Assembly: GCA_902729315.2 (NCBI GenBank)
Contig: LR746273.1
Span: 4,937,001 to 5,001,000, forward strand
Length of the DNA stretch: 64,000 nucleotides
DNA from: Spirodela intermedia
Lineage: Eukaryota; Streptophyta; Magnoliopsida; Alismatales; Araceae
Direction: 5' to 3'
Position 1 is the first letter of the stretch. Every line of letters begins with the position of its first letter. Positions 1-14,400 of this stretch are shown in pieces. Made by a program: the position numbers and the translations under genes. The notes under the pieces were generated by a model. The model saw nothing but the letters and a program-made list of their open reading frames with translations. It was not told the origin of the DNA and did not search any database.

Positions 1-1536
1 TAGTTTGACAACCAAAATATTGTCAAGATCTTTACCCATGATGGACTTAGATGGGATAGGTTCAAATGCTGCTTAGCTAAGTGGATAAGATGCTCAAGTA
101 ACCCTCAAGCATTGAAAAATAGAAGCCCACTAAATTAAAAAAATGTATCTTTTAAAAAATGAAGATCAAGGCATTGACATTCACCAGTTGAACTTTTAAC
201 ATGCTTGGAAAGTGAGAGTGAAGAAATTTAGTGATGTTCTATTGACATTTAATCCTTTGGTCTTTCAATAAATGGGGTTCTAAATGTTTTAAATGATAAC
301 GATAATAATGGAATGGCATAATAGCTCATTCTGTCTTTTATGTATCAAGGAGCTATCACTCCTTTACTAAATTTATTTCCTTGTGAAAAAATAAAGACAT
401 CAACTAAAGTAGGTTGTTTCATGCGTCATTATTTTTAATGGGCATAAGGCGTAAGTGGGCCTAATGGTTGATGCCAAGCCCAAAGTGTGTATTGCGAACT
501 ACCCAAAGTGCGTGCCAGCCCATTAATCGAGCCGACGGCAGGAAATCTAAGCCCAATATTATATGATCCAAGGTCAATGGGGATGGTCAATCTGTGTGGA
601 TGGTCCACTTCTCGCGAGCCATTTGGCAGCTTGAGATGCAGCCACGTAAACCCACATTAGCCCTGGCAAGAAATCGTGCGTTCCTCGTTCAGCAGTAAGG
701 ATAATATGATAGATGACTTGGAAACCATTGCAATAATGTTACCCATCTAATGTACCAAGTTCTTCATATCTTGATGATTACTAAAGATTATTGCGGGTAA
801 CATCAAATCGGAACTGACCCATCAAATCCTAAACAAGAAGAGAGAAATTCTCATTGTTCAAACAACATTTACAGAACTTGTGGAATTATTATTCTTTTAT
901 TTATTTATTTATGTATTTATTTATTTTCCTGAAGATGGGTGGAGCCGTGAATGATGAAGTAGATGAGCCAGGCAGAACCCTCGGAGGAATCCCCGTCAGG
1001 AATGATTAAACTGTCGATTCCATGGCGACCAATGAAGAAAAATGTGCAGAATCTGAGCGCGAGCATACTTCCGGACCGGTAGAATAATTTCAGGTCGCCG
1101 TCTACGGCAGGGGACGGCGGAAGTACGCCGGAGAGGAAGCTTCCTCATCCCCGGGGCGCCGGCCGGGGCCGGTTACTCGGCTTGGTGGGCTCCCCCACTT
1201 CCTTCCGCAGCTTTGTTGTTCGGAAGAACAAAAAGCTCTGAAATTTTAGTGGGCGCTGCGATGATGATCGTCGGCACTGATTTCGCAGATGAATTCCGAT
1301 CGGCGAACTCCGCAGTTTGCGATCGAGACTGGAATGGGAAGGAGCTTCTGCCGGCGAAGATCGCAGGGATTCCAGAGAGAATCGAGAAGAAATGAGAACA
1401 GATTGAACCGCAGAAAGGGGTTTCACTGGATAGATCGCCGGGGTTATTGAGAACTTGACTGAGGAGGAGGAGGGAGGGGAGTTTCTTCCGGCGGGAAAAA
1501 CCAGAGAGGCGCCATTGGAGAAGATGCGGTGGAGCT
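1..1536. other. Spacer and 3' flank of the HSP20-like gene
   Basis: No gene is supported here. Positions 1-1000 are AT-rich with no recognisable coding similarity. A short (TTTA)n run lies at about 896-927. From about 1080 to 1536 the DNA becomes GC-rich and lies directly downstream of the minus-strand HSP20-like stop codon, so part of it is probably that gene's 3' untranslated region. Open frames here on both strands are Arg- or Ser-rich and look like shadows. Confidence 0.5.
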
Positions 1537-2082
1537 TCACTGTACAACGATTAGGCGGCCGATGCCTTCGCCGGCGAGGTTCCCGCCGTCGTCGTCGTCT
1601 TCGTGGTCCTCGAGGAGCCCACCGCTGCCCTTGGGGACGGTGACGGTGAGCTCGCCGCCGGCATAGGCGGCGCTCGCCAGCTCCGGCCTTGTGCACGGCG
1701 GCAGGCGGAATCTCCATCGATCCATCTCTAGGTCGTCCAGCAGTAGCTCGAGCTCCCCTCCGCCGTCGCCGAAGTCCTCGCCGGTGTTCTCTCTGATCAC
1801 CACCTTCGTCACCCCGGGGTGGATCTCGACTGCGTGAGCTCGAACGCTGCTGCCAATCGAGCCCTCCGCAGTCGCCACGATGAAGTGGAAGCTCTCGACG
1901 TCCTCCGTGATGGCCACCTCTGCGTCGGCGGCGAAGGGGAGCTCCAGGACTTTGCTAAAGATGTGGGGCAGCCGCCGGAGCTTCTTCTGGCGGCCCACCA
2001 TCGCTGCCGCCGCCAAGCTCTGCCCCACGCCGTACCGGAAGGCGATGTTCCTCTTCTTCGGCGGCATCGGGTGGACCTTCAT
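1537..2082 (-). CDS. HSP20-like (alpha-crystallin fold) protein, 181 aa
   Basis: A single uninterrupted frame of 181 codons runs from ATG at 2080-2082 to TGA at 1537-1539. The N terminus begins MKVHPMPPKKRNI. The C-terminal half contains WRFRLPPCTRPELASAAY followed by GGELTVTVPK, which is the typical end of the alpha-crystallin/HSP20 fold in a small plant group annotated as HSP20-like chaperone superfamily proteins. These are diverged from classical small heat-shock proteins, and no chaperone substrate is established for them. A Gly/Asp/Glu-rich loop (GEDFGDGGGELELLLDD) sits between the predicted strands, and an acidic patch (EDHEDDDDGG) follows the conserved strand. No signal peptide or membrane segment is visible. 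Upstream, at 2231-2239, is a telo-box-like AAACCCTAA. Identity rests on recalled family pattern only; a diverged small HSP is the main alternative. Confidence 0.8.
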   Translation of the reverse strand: MKVHPMPPKKRNIAFRYGVGQSLAAAAMVGRQKKLRRLPHIFSKVLELPFAADAEVAITEDVESFHFIVATAEGSIGSSVRAHAVEIHPGVTKVVIRENTGEDFGDGGGELELLLDDLEMDRWRFRLPPCTRPELASAAYAGGELTVTVPKGSGGLLEDHEDDDDGGNLAGEGIGRLIVVQ

Positions 2083-3257
2083 CTCTCTCTACTTTCTCTC
2101 TCTATCCCCGCTCTGATCCCGATCAGTTCTTCCTTCTCAATCTGCAATATACAATCTACGGGGACAAACCTGCTGGGGAGAAGACGGAGGAAGGGATCAA
2201 GCAGGCGGGCGGATCAGAAGAAACAGATCCAAACCCTAAACGAAGATCGAATCAGAGTCGCAGGAAACTCAAATCCCCCTTCCTGCAAATGACCCAACTC
2301 CGATCAGACACAGAAAAGAGGAATCGAAACAAAAGAAGAAGAGGAAGAAGAAGAAGGGAGGTTGATGAGGAGGGATCGCTTACTCAAAACCACCGCACAG
2401 AAATTCGATCGAGCGTCAGCGGCAGACCAGGGGAGGATGGAGACACCCTCTGCTTTCTCCACTCCCCCTTCAAGAAGATGAGGACAGAGATACCGGCGGC
2501 GCCTACAGGTTCTACAGCTAAAGGTAGGCGATGGTGGAGGAGGAATCGAGAGCCGGGTTCGTTCCACTCTCTCTCTCCTTCCTTCCCTCCCTCTGGAACA
2601 CCTTCCTCTCTCTCTCTCTCTCTCTCTCGCTGTCCCCCTCCCTGGATTTGGTCCCAAGATGGGCTCCCTGGCGCACGCATCAGCCTCCAATGTACTGTAA
2701 TGAGAAGAAGGATTATAATATTACCCTTATAAATATATTTTATTACATTTAACACCACAGTAGTCTATCCGTTGGGGCGACGCGTCTCCGACGTGGACTC
2801 GCCCACCAGGAGGGCCACACGAGGGGTATTTTCATCAAGGAAAGATTCCAGAGGATATTACCGTTATTTTCCGAAAGGTACCGCCAGGGATCCACGTGGA
2901 CACCAAGGCTCGAGGCCAGTCCGCTCGCTTTCTTCTTCGAGATACTTTCTTTTTGGTCTGTGAGGCCCAGTAGGACTCGACGGGCCCAGAAGGGTTGAGA
3001 TTTCAAGGCCCATTTTGGGCCTAGGCCGAGTGTGCCAATTCCTAGATGGGCCCGAAACCTTGGCTCCTGGACTCCCAGCTGCCTCTCTCTCTCTCTCTCT
3101 CTCTCTCTCACTTCCCCTTTCTTTGCGTAGAGTTTCTTCCCTGTTGGCCCTCTTGCTCCTCCGTGTTAGGTTGTTAAGAACTGTCTTGGATCCTTCCTAT
3201 GCTGGGGAAGGAGCCAACACGAATGGCGACCAATGTCTAGTCACGTCAGGTGAGAGG

Positions 3258-3370
<113 letters not shown>

Positions 3371-6300
3371 CCCTCACTATGATTACTATCGACGATCCTC
3401 CCTATACCCATGAAGTGTTTCCATCCATTATCTTTGATCCCAAAAGATTCAGTGCCTCTGGCTCCCAATTACTAGCGTCCAATTTATAAATTTTTTGATG
3501 AGTATAAGTTACCATATCAAAAGATCTTAATGGCATCTTAACATTTCTTCGTGGTTGTATATAATAATTTTTGTGATGTTTAGAGCATATTAAAGCATCT
3601 TAGTTTTTAATGGTCCTATCTCGACAACTCTACACTCAGTATTATTACCCATGACATTTTTACCCCCATGAGATGTGAAAGTGTCAAACTAATTTCTAAA
3701 TGGACACATGATAAGGAAAGTCAATATCAAGTATCAATACATTTTAATAATCTATACCTTCATTCTGTAAATTCTTAGAACATTATCCACTTCAACAAAA
3801 GCAATACTACAATTAGAAGATTGTTAGAACATCTCTTTCATTCTCTAAATCAAAAGTAAAACTAGTTCACATAGTTAGTTGGTTGCCATTCTACTTAAGC
3901 TTCTTTTTAAGTTTTGAACAATTTGCATTATATTGATCTTTCTTGGAGTACTGACATTTGTTAGTATTCTTTGACTTAATTTTGAATTGATTTATGATCA
4001 CCCTTATTTTTTTCAACATCATGTTTCTTAGACCAAATCTTTTACTATCAAACTTTTAACACTTATGAAAGGTTTATGTCTAATATATTTTGATAATAAT
4101 TTATATTTGACTTTCTCAATCTTCAAAATGCATTTATTGTATAAAATAGTAGTCACTAAGTGGTCATAGAACTGAGATGAAGATGAGGAAAGAAAAATAG
4201 CATGACCTTCATCCTCCACTCTAACCTCCAAACTATGGAGTTGTGAGGTCAACTTATTAATATGTTCATATGCTTTAACAAATTTTCTCCATCACACATG
4301 CAAATTATATTTAAAAAATCATATATCACTTATTTGTAAGAGTTTTTGACATGGATAATATTTATATTTTTTTCAATAATTCAATAGCATTATCTATTTT
4401 GAAAATTTTATAAATTATCTCATCAACTATACTACTACCCCAAAGCCAAGTCATTATTTTTAGATATAATTTATTCTAATATTTATTGCTTACATTTTTT
4501 ACTTTTTTCTTTCCGTAAAAAACTTGTGAAGTCAATTATACAAGGATTGCCTTCAATCTCTTTTATCAAAACCAAAGTCAATATTTCCATCAAATTTTGT
4601 ATTAACATCTTTACAATACCAAACTTAAAAAAGGTAACACTAACTTAGCTAAAATACCAAATCTTGTGAACTTCATCTTCAATTAGCCCTAGATTGCCAT
4701 AATATACTTAGGAAATATTCTTTCAATTAGTGCAACCAATTACATGCTAATGTGAGTTATAAAATCTAGTAACCAAGTACATGCCATAAGTCAGATGTAA
4801 GCTATTAATATGAATCACTTCACCTACTACATAACTCTTCAACTCTAACCTTACAACTAAATGATTTCCTTAGACTCCTACTTCAATCACAACTTTGGCC
4901 TTAGCTTTCACTTGCAGCCTTAGTACTTGAGGGAAGAGCCTTACGGGGGAGTCTTTGATAGATAAATAATTTCTATATAGAAAACTAAGGACTAGTTAGA
5001 ATGAGCATGGTGGAGGGAACTGAGGAGAGAGTCACTAAAGAAAGAGACATCTTCCCTTAGATGAGGCAGCAAGAGAGAGAGTAAGAGAGAGACTGAGAAA
5101 AATCAAAGCTCTAAAAATGGGTAAGAAATGGCCTCCTCTCCGGCCAACAACAAAAGTTTGCGTCTGAATTACCTAGAAAAGATCTAATTGGATCCCAAAT
5201 TTATGAGACTAGTTTAGGGTCTCTCATGAAAACCTACAACAAAGATATCCCACTCGTAGCTTCCCTATCCATGATCATGGTGAATTAAGGGAAGCATATA
5301 GTTATGAACCTTGAAGGGTAATTTTTTCAAAATTCTACCAATGTTTTATTAATCCTTGCTAATTATTTGTCATGTGTGGGTCATCCATGATCTACTAAAA
5401 TCTGAACAAATTGAGTCATTTTCTCATTAAAAACATTTTATTTAGAAAATAACACAGTCTCCTAGGATAAAGTGGTATCTTAAAAGTCAATAATTTGAGC
5501 TCAACATGATACATAATTCTAATTTCTTTTTTTTATGAAAATAATACAAAAATTTATAATTACTCTTGATCGCAATCAACTATTGGAGGTGTTTCTATTG
5601 CTTTGAACTTTTGTTATGGCTCACTTTATACAAATTTCTTTGAGACCAACCTAAGTGAAAACTTGGTGAGAGATGCCCAAAACTAGGGAGCTTGTTAACA
5701 CGTAGGCTTGATTGCCCTCAATAACTAATGAAGAATGTGAGGGACACAAGCAAGTGGATAAAATAATACACCTTGGAGCAGGGTGCAAATATGATTTTGG
5801 TGACAACAATTGGCTCTCAGCCTAGTTGAAAGTGCATATGCAACAAACACAAATCCTTCTTAACTTCATCACCAAAACACCCAAAATACTAAGGATGACA
5901 AGAAGACTAGTGGTAGAAAAACATCTGCTTCTTATTCTACATTATGTATAAATGTGTGAAAAAAAAATTAGGATGCTGAACTTGGGTAAGAAATTTCACA
6001 TAATTAATCTCAATGGATTACAAGGAAAAACAATGGAGAAAAAGAGACAAGAAAACAAAGACAAAATAATGAACAAGAGGGAGAGCATGTATTTGTAATG
6101 TTCTTTTTTCCTTACAATCAGAAATGTTATTAGAGATTCTCCTAAGAAATGTATATACCAATAAAAGTTTCAAAGAAATAATACCACATGGATAATAAGA
6201 GAGCACATAATAGAAATAGTTACATTTTCCACTAAACAAAAGACACTACAACTAGGTTTTGGGCCTTCTATGCTTTCAAAATTATGTTATACATCAATAG

Positions 6301-7712
6301 TTGCTTAGATTGAAATGACTATCAATTTTTGGTTGCACTTTATATAATTTATTCAATTTCAAGTTGATGTAACCATCACTAATCTCAAAAGATAAAGATT
6401 TACTCAAGGCCTTCAGATAAAAAGAACTATTGATGGTTCTTGGCATTACTTGATATCAGTTTTTTTAAGAATTATGTCACATGAGGGCTCTAGTTTTCCT
6501 CTTCTACATGTAATATAATGCATAGTGTAGATCCTCACATTTATAAGAGTTCAATAAATAAATTAAAATCATAATTTCTATTATTTTATGATATTTATTG
6601 ATAAGCCAAAAAGCAACTTGATGTATGATCAAATTTATATGTGAAGTCGTGTTGGTTTTCTAGCTTGTATATATCCTTTGGTTTTTTTTTTTAGGGGGGA
6701 GGAGGGGGAGGGTGGTGGAGACTTTTGGACCCCATGAAATTTATGTTTTGAATTGTTATAGTGTTTCTTGCAATCCTTTTTTGCCTTTTGGAGATTTTCT
6801 ATTTCTGATGTTGACAAAATATAATTTATAAAAACATTAAAGATGTCATATGAGATTACAAAACTAATTAGGAGACCCATCATCTCTCTCTATTATCTAA
6901 AAAGTGATTCAACTCACTTAGTATGATGAATTTTGTACTTATAGTGAGAAAGACACATTATAAGGGACATACTAGTTACCCTAATGAAATCTTAGTTTAG
7001 CTGATGACTCACTATCATTGAAAAAATTGATTACTTACAAAAGATATTATTACATGAGAATAATAATTAGACATAAAAATATGGGCATATTCTAATAATT
7101 AAGGAAAAAATTACACCATCATTTTTAATGATTGTTGTACTCAAAAAAGTTTGTGAACTACAACTTTATAGCTACTTGTCATAATAACTAAAAAAAGTCT
7201 TATGCAAAAGCATTCTCAAGAGACACTTAAATTTCATTCCTTGAATAATTAAAGCCTCCGAAGAAGTTTTAAATTAAGGTTATTGACATTGGGTAGTTAT
7301 TTTGCTTATCCTATTCAACACAAGTAGCATTGTTGCAAGTCGACATAAAATGGTTAGATCTTCTTCAGATCAAAGCAAGACTGGTACATTGTTCAATGTG
7401 TGATCAAAGAACTTTTCACCCTACATTGAACTGACCTGAAATAGTTTACTCTTGTTGATATTGAGACCAAATTCAATCAACTTAATTTATTTAACTCACA
7501 CCATAAATAACTTTACTTGTTAATACACACTCGAGGTGAGGGGCACATTGACACTCGCATTAGTGGGAAATGTATGGAGTCTATACTAGTTTTAAGTTTT
7601 CATGGGGTAGGATTTCAAAAATTCAAAACCCATTGTGCTCCATTGTGTAGACACACCCCCACCTCACTATCTGAAATAGATTGTAGTTGCTCGGGCCTCT
7701 TTTAGGCCCATC

Positions 7713-7715
<3 letters not shown>

Positions 7716-7789
<74 letters not shown>
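7716..7789. repeat. Compound microsatellite (CT)n(AC)n
   Basis: A CT run at 7716-7756 changes directly to AC at 7757-7789 and continues imperfectly to 7797. Its composition is the reverse complement of the (TG)n(AG)n tract at 3261-3366, but the flanks show no similarity to that locus. Confidence 0.96.
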
Positions 7790-7794
<5 letters not shown>

Positions 7795-8409
7795 ACATTG
7801 ACCAGGGATTCTCAACATAGACATTCAATTCCAATGTCTAATGTCGATAAATAATTCCAAAGCTTTCTTCACAGTTTCTTTTAATTCATCTTTCTATTAC
7901 TTCCAAGTAAATCAAATAAAACATTTTTTGAATTGATCCCAAAGAAGGCCGAAAATTAGCTACTTTCATAGCCTGAGGTGGATGACTCAGTTGCATTGGG
8001 TAGTTTCATAACCAAACCTTGAGCTATAAACCCACCATCAAAGGATAGATGAGTAACTCTCTGAGATTCCTAATTTCCAACACAAGAAACCCATGTGACA
8101 TCGCCAAAGTGTTCAGTCATCCTCCAACAACCTTGGAGATTTTTTTATGTTATACATCTTTATCTATTTTTGCCGCAGCTAGTGCAAAACCTGCTTTTGA
8201 TCGAGGTTACTGTCCAGAAAGTGCAGCCATGGTCCACTAGATTCTTCAATTAGCCAGCCCACTCTTACCTCGAGGTTAATGCAAAAGACAATTATCCGCC
8301 TTACTTGAAGCAAGCTGCAGCCAGAGAATTCAGTGGGTAGTTTCCTTCTCAGATTTGTATACAACTAGAAAACCTTCAGCCTCACGAAACCAGTTGACGG
8401 ATGAGGCAA

Positions 8410-11400
8410 CTATGATGTGCTAGACGCCGCATCAAATTCGTCAGCTTGGGTTTGACCAACTCTGCTCAGATACTCCGTGGTGCTACTTCCAGACGAAGAG
8501 ACCGCAGATGATGATGACGAAGGGTTAGACCCAGTGTTCATCTGGGCCTGATCTCTGAGCCTGCGGGAGCTCTCTGTGGGAGGCTGCCGGCCAGGCTGAT
8601 GCTGGTTCTGGCCATCATCAGCAAGTCGTCTGAGGATGTTCATCACAGTGGGAAGAAATCTTGATGACAATGCAAGAAGCCCTGAAAGCTGAAATTAAAC
8701 TAAGTCTTACTAAACTGAAGAGGGCCAATGAAAAGGTAGAAAGAGTCTGGGTCTCCTCTTACTGCGCCATGGCGGAACTCCCCCGGGACATCGAGCTGCA
8801 CCCACAGCGCTTTGGACACCAGGAAGGTTACGAAGAGCATGACAATGTAGAGAGGGTTTCTGATGGCAGGAGAGCAAACGATAAGATCACCTCCGGAGCC
8901 AAGAAAGCTCGCTAGAAATAATGAAAGATGGTGGGGAAGATCATTACCTCAGAAGCAACATGAACTCGTTGAAACCGAGAAGTATCATCACAACGATCGC
9001 CCACAGGGGAGGCAACCAGTTATTGCTGCGCTTGTGGGCCTCCTACAACGATTGTCCGTGGTTCAGAACAAAAGAGCACGCCAAAGATCTGCGTTTTTTA
9101 TTATTTATACAACCCACCCCGAGATAAGAACAGGGACAAAAAAGTGAAAGAAATTAGCTTGGGGTTTCTCATATAGATTGAGAAGGACCCATGAATGCCA
9201 ACCGCATACCTCATTAACCAAAAATAGCAGATGCCTGGTTTCAGATTTCAACTAGAATGCAATCTGGTTGTCCTAGGACTCCGAAAAGCCTGTTCTCTGC
9301 TTTGCTTACCTTGGGGGCGAAAGCTTCCTAGTTTCACCTATTTCCTCTGGGGATGGGGGGGATCATGAGACAAGAAGTACAGGAAAGATGCCATACCAGC
9401 GCAGAAATTGCTTGACTGACGGTGTATGCAGTCTCGACCTTAAATTGCCTCCAGATAGATTTACATTGCACGGGTGAAATCAACACATTTCTCGGGGAAA
9501 CCTAATCCATGCAGTCTGTCATCGCTATTTTCATCATCATCATCATCATCATCATCTATGATTTCAGAATTTTCGGGTACACTGAGAGGTCTCACCTCCA
9601 CCCAGGTGCTTGACATGAGAGGATCCACAGAAGGTCCAGCGCCATGCTCCTGAGCCAGAGGACCATCGAGAAGGTTTGAATAAAGGATACTCCCAACTTT
9701 GTCTGGTTTCTCATCTAAGCGGATCACAGCCATCACTGAAAGAAGCTTCAGGGCCTAAACAGCACAGTCACAGCATAGAAGAAATATATAATCAACGTCA
9801 AGGGTATCAGAATTTAGATGATCCCATATCAGAATCAGCCAAGCTCTACAGACCGCAGAGCGGGCATCGCGAGTAATCTGCCGAATGTCCTCCTTCCCCG
9901 TCCAAATCCGTGGCATTGAGTCATTGTCGTGGCTGAACACCGTTGAGAACCTGAAAAATATTGAAAGCTGGCAACACTCAATTCAAGTACAGTTGAGAAG
10001 TGAGAGATCAAAGAATGAGCAGCTACCTGTCCTTCATGCGGATCAAGACCTTCCCTGCCTCTTCTCTGGCCTTTTTCTCCACAATGCCTGCAGCGAATTA
10101 CTTCAGATCCTTTACCATGTTTTCCATCACTTCTTGCTCTAACTCAAATCCTGATAGGGCATCCGAAAACCTTGACATGGCGGCCCCAGCCTCACAATTA
10201 AATAGTGTTCTTATCGAAGCCCAGGCGTCATTCTCAGCTGCCTCAAACAATGATTCCACTGGTTCGCCAAGTGCATCAGTGAGACGGTTCTGTTTGGCAA
10301 CAAAACACCAAGCAATTAACATGCTCCCAGAAACAACTTGTGCACGGGCTGGAAGACTTTATAATATTAAAAAAACTCGATTCGATGATATACAGAGAAA
10401 AAATCCATCAGATTCCTCTGCTCACTGCACCAAGACAGTCCTCGATTTCTTCTCATTTGGCTTTTATGGCTGACATCAGCATGACAGCCGCCAAAGTAGA
10501 CAATTTCAACTATTTCTTAAGCTTTTCTAAGGTATATAATCTTAACCGGAATTACGAGCAAAGATGCACAGAATTCAAGACTGAATGGTTAACTAACGGG
10601 ATTTAAGGGTAAACCTGGTAATCGGCAGTAATTTCAGATAGTTTTTCACTACGAACTGAAGCTGCATGGGCTTCCATATCACGGAGAAGCTTTTCTCGGA
10701 CCTTGGACGAACGCCAATCAGCCTGTTTTATGGACACATCTGAAAATGAAAGGAATTTTCAAGTCACATTGCAGTCAGATGACACAATGAGTCGAACCTT
10801 TCTCTTAACACCATGTGGTGTATCCACAATACTACGGAATTGAGGGAGTTTTCTCTGAAGTTGGATAACTGAGACCCAGCCAGGTTTGTAGACAAATCAT
10901 TTCTACTGAAGCCCACATCTGAACTGATAGATATTTTGCAAGGCCTAGGCTCGACCATAGAGAAAAGCCTAGAGAGCAAGGCCAAGCCTAGGTCCTGAAA
11001 ATTCTCTTGAAAGCAAATACCCAGCCCAGCCGACCAAATAGCATGGGAAGGCTGCAATTTAGGCTGCCTATGGAAGGGTGGAGGCACCAAGCAGGCTTGT
11101 ACGTGGTTGGGTGGCCGGAGGAGGACGAGGATGCAACCAATACCGAATAAATGTTGAAGAGAAAAGGATAAAGTTCAACTAGAGACAAAAAGGATGAACG
11201 CCAAGCTGAAAGCATACAGTATTATAACATAACGGCGATTGCGCGTTTAACATTCCAAACATTCTAAACATTATAAACTGAAACTGAAAGAATTATGGAT
11301 TAGACGTCACTGGAAGTTGTTTAAAAATACTGGAAGATTATCAATCCATGATAAAAGAGAGACTGAAAGATCAATGAAATGTGTTACCCCTGTATCCTTG

Positions 11401-14400
11401 ATCAAATTGATGGAGACAAAATTGAGTAGTGCTGAGGACGGACACTGCAAAGCCTTGCCCTCTTTTAAGTGAATACTTTAACTCATTCTTAAAACGATCA
11501 AGTGCCTGAGAGCGCAGATGTCCCAACATGGTCTGGTATGCAGGGTGCACCAACTGTAGAACAATAGACAAAGTCAAAAACGAAAACCCTTTAAGATTTC
11601 CTTAAATTCTTCAAATCCATAGATACTTTTATGCATATCTGGTACACGGATCTGAATCATTTACTGGAATTCTGTACTACATTCTAGATTTCTGTTCAGT
11701 TGACAAAAGGTGTGCGGTGTGTACTTCAAACTTCACTTTAGAGTCATAATTTGGGTATAAAGGAATGAAAGGAGAAGCTTCGAATAATCTCAAATGAACG
11801 TCCATCCAAATATGTATTGCACCACGATCAAGTATCATAAACAGTGTTCGATAAACTATCTCCATCACACAAAAGAAGCAAGATCAGGTCTGTAACCCAG
11901 CAAAGGAAGAAACCCTGCCATCCATTCTAAAATATATCTGGAGACGAGGATGAAGAAGCTATTCAGGACAGTACCCTGATGTTACTCTGTCATGAGAAAT
12001 AGACCTCAGAGAAACTGCAAGAAGCAATGCACCAACCATATACTTTCTGTACAGTAGAACCATCTACCATATTTTTAACACCGGCAACCGTATCATCTAT
12101 AATTACACCTGTGCTAGATACAACATGGTTGGGGGACACTAATACAGTGATAATCTACGATTGTATAACTAGCTAAAAAGTTAAAGCATTTGCAAACGAA
12201 CCCATTGGAATGAAATGCAGGGGCAGTCCAAAAAATCCACATCACGTTTGCATGAGATGCTTCTCAAGGTATAAGTTTCGAAATGTTAGAAGTGCATTAA
12301 CTTCAATCAACTGCAGCATTGTTTGTGAAGCCTAGTTATCTCTCTGTGAAAATGAAATCTACCACCCTATGCTAGGGTGCTGTTTTTCCTATTTTAGAGG
12401 TGACAATCAAGTCATGAGGTCCACAAAGCGAAAGTGTGCTGCTGGAATGACTTCAATGGCTTATTGGCTCTTGATAAGCTATCACTGACTGACTTTATAC
12501 GACCCGATTCGGTACTCCTCATGGAATATCATCTTACAGGTATCTATCAACAGTTGATAAATAATTGCACTTAAATTTGGTGGTTGAACTAAGAATAGCA
12601 GCAGGTGTCAGATTTAGTCGGGCACAATTGATTCTCGTGTCCATAAAATGGTAGCATATCATCCAACATCTTCATGTACTACAAATCGGTTTAGAAGGGT
12701 TACATAGAGAGAAACAAACAAAACCAAATCCACTACCTGCTATCAACATTGGAATCCCCTCAAAAAATAAGAAATTGTCGAAGAAAGCCCTCAACAACGG
12801 AAATCTTATCCTGAATATGCATTAAAAAGTTCCTCTAATAACTACTGGCAGTTCTGCATGAAATTTAATCGGCTAGGTCCAGAAATATATTTCCTCGTCA
12901 TATTCACTCGTATTTAATTTATATTTAGCACTTCACATGTTTTAAGTAGCCCTGAAGTTAACTGGTGAGACCAAATAGATCCTATAATCTTCTTTGGAAC
13001 AAAGGTCCACATTCAGAAGAGAAGGATCCAAAAGATCAAAAGTCCAGGACCATTGGTCGTCAAAATATCAAAATATTGTAGAATCTAACATCGCCAAATG
13101 CACATTACATTTAAATTCCTTTTTTTTGCCAACGTTTCCCAATATATTCGACAACAAAAATCAATCAATGACGGGTGGTTAAGACCTCCTAGCTATTTCA
13201 GACATCAATGACTGTCATTATGTTAAATTAGATGACAGCCTGACAAATGAGCTGCACTACATCGTAGTGTGCCTCCATCCATACGGAAACAATATGGAAA
13301 TATTTCCCTGTTCCATGCTCTTTGTCAAAACCTTTCATGAATGGTTATGCCTTGTGTCAACATTCACTAGATTTCGTCAATGTTGTTTTCTGAGTTTCTT
13401 ACTTTCCTTTATTTCTGTTATGTCCCTATGAGATCCGATATGGATTCATTGGGTCTTGTTGGAACCATTAACGTCTGTACTTAAGAACAGCGCTAGGAAT
13501 GAAAGTGTCTTTTTTCCTGCACATATTTTCTATAGCTCTCTCGGCGGCTGTGTTGGAACCCTAACGCCGGAGGCAAAGAATTGACCCCTTGTTTATTGTT
13601 TCCTTTGAAAACTATGTTCATGTACATGCTTCATGCAGCAAACCATTTTTCTGTCTCTTTATTTTGGCCACTGCAGACAGGTACCCTAGTCTCCCTAGTA
13701 CTGCTCACCCATGCTGCTGGCCTAAGACACCTTGATTAAATACATCTAAGAGATCGTAGGAAAAAAGGTTGCAGTCTTATTGCAGTACACTGATTTTTAT
13801 CCCTAATCGATTCAAAGGTTCATCAAGAGGTAAATGGGCAACCATGACAGAGCTTACAGATAACATAGAGACGTAAGGGTTTTGTATCCAAGACCCCACA
13901 GAAACATGGGATTGCATGGATCAGGAAAAAAGATTCATAAAACAGCGACTGAGATGTCAAGGCTCTTTCACCAGTATTAAACAATTTTTGGCACAAACAG
14001 ATTAAGAATAAATCAGATAAACAATGCATATTTTTACTGGTCTAGTAGCAAACCGAGAAAGATTACAGCGAAAAATTTCTCATATGATACACCGGCTGAT
14101 TGTCTAAAGCATTAAATATTGAGGGAAAATGTGAATTTATGCCTCACATGCAACGCTTTAGTTTCCAGCTGTTGCTTCTTCAAAAGCCTAACATCTTCTT
14201 CGAAGTATATGGCCTCCATGTCGTACCTACAAAATAATGCATATCTCCGCATATGTTAAAGATTCCGATTTAGGTTTGAATCATTCCTGTGACATGAGAT
14301 CCATCAGGAACAAAGGACTAAAGTCTCTAATAAATGCATGACCGAAGAATGCCACGAATGTTCACAAGTCAAATGAAGCCAAGGTAGGAACATCAGTAAC

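Noticed and set aside
1145-1717. 190-residue minus-strand frame downstream of the HSP20-like gene
   Set aside because: It is out of frame with the conserved HSP20-like protein, Arg-rich at its overlap with it, and Ser-rich beyond.
9461-9560. An Asp-rich tail ([13 protein letters not shown]) on an RHD3 exon
   Set aside because: It lies in an 86-base intron (about 9502-9595) between STWVE and [14 protein letters not shown]; the (ATC)n run is intronic.
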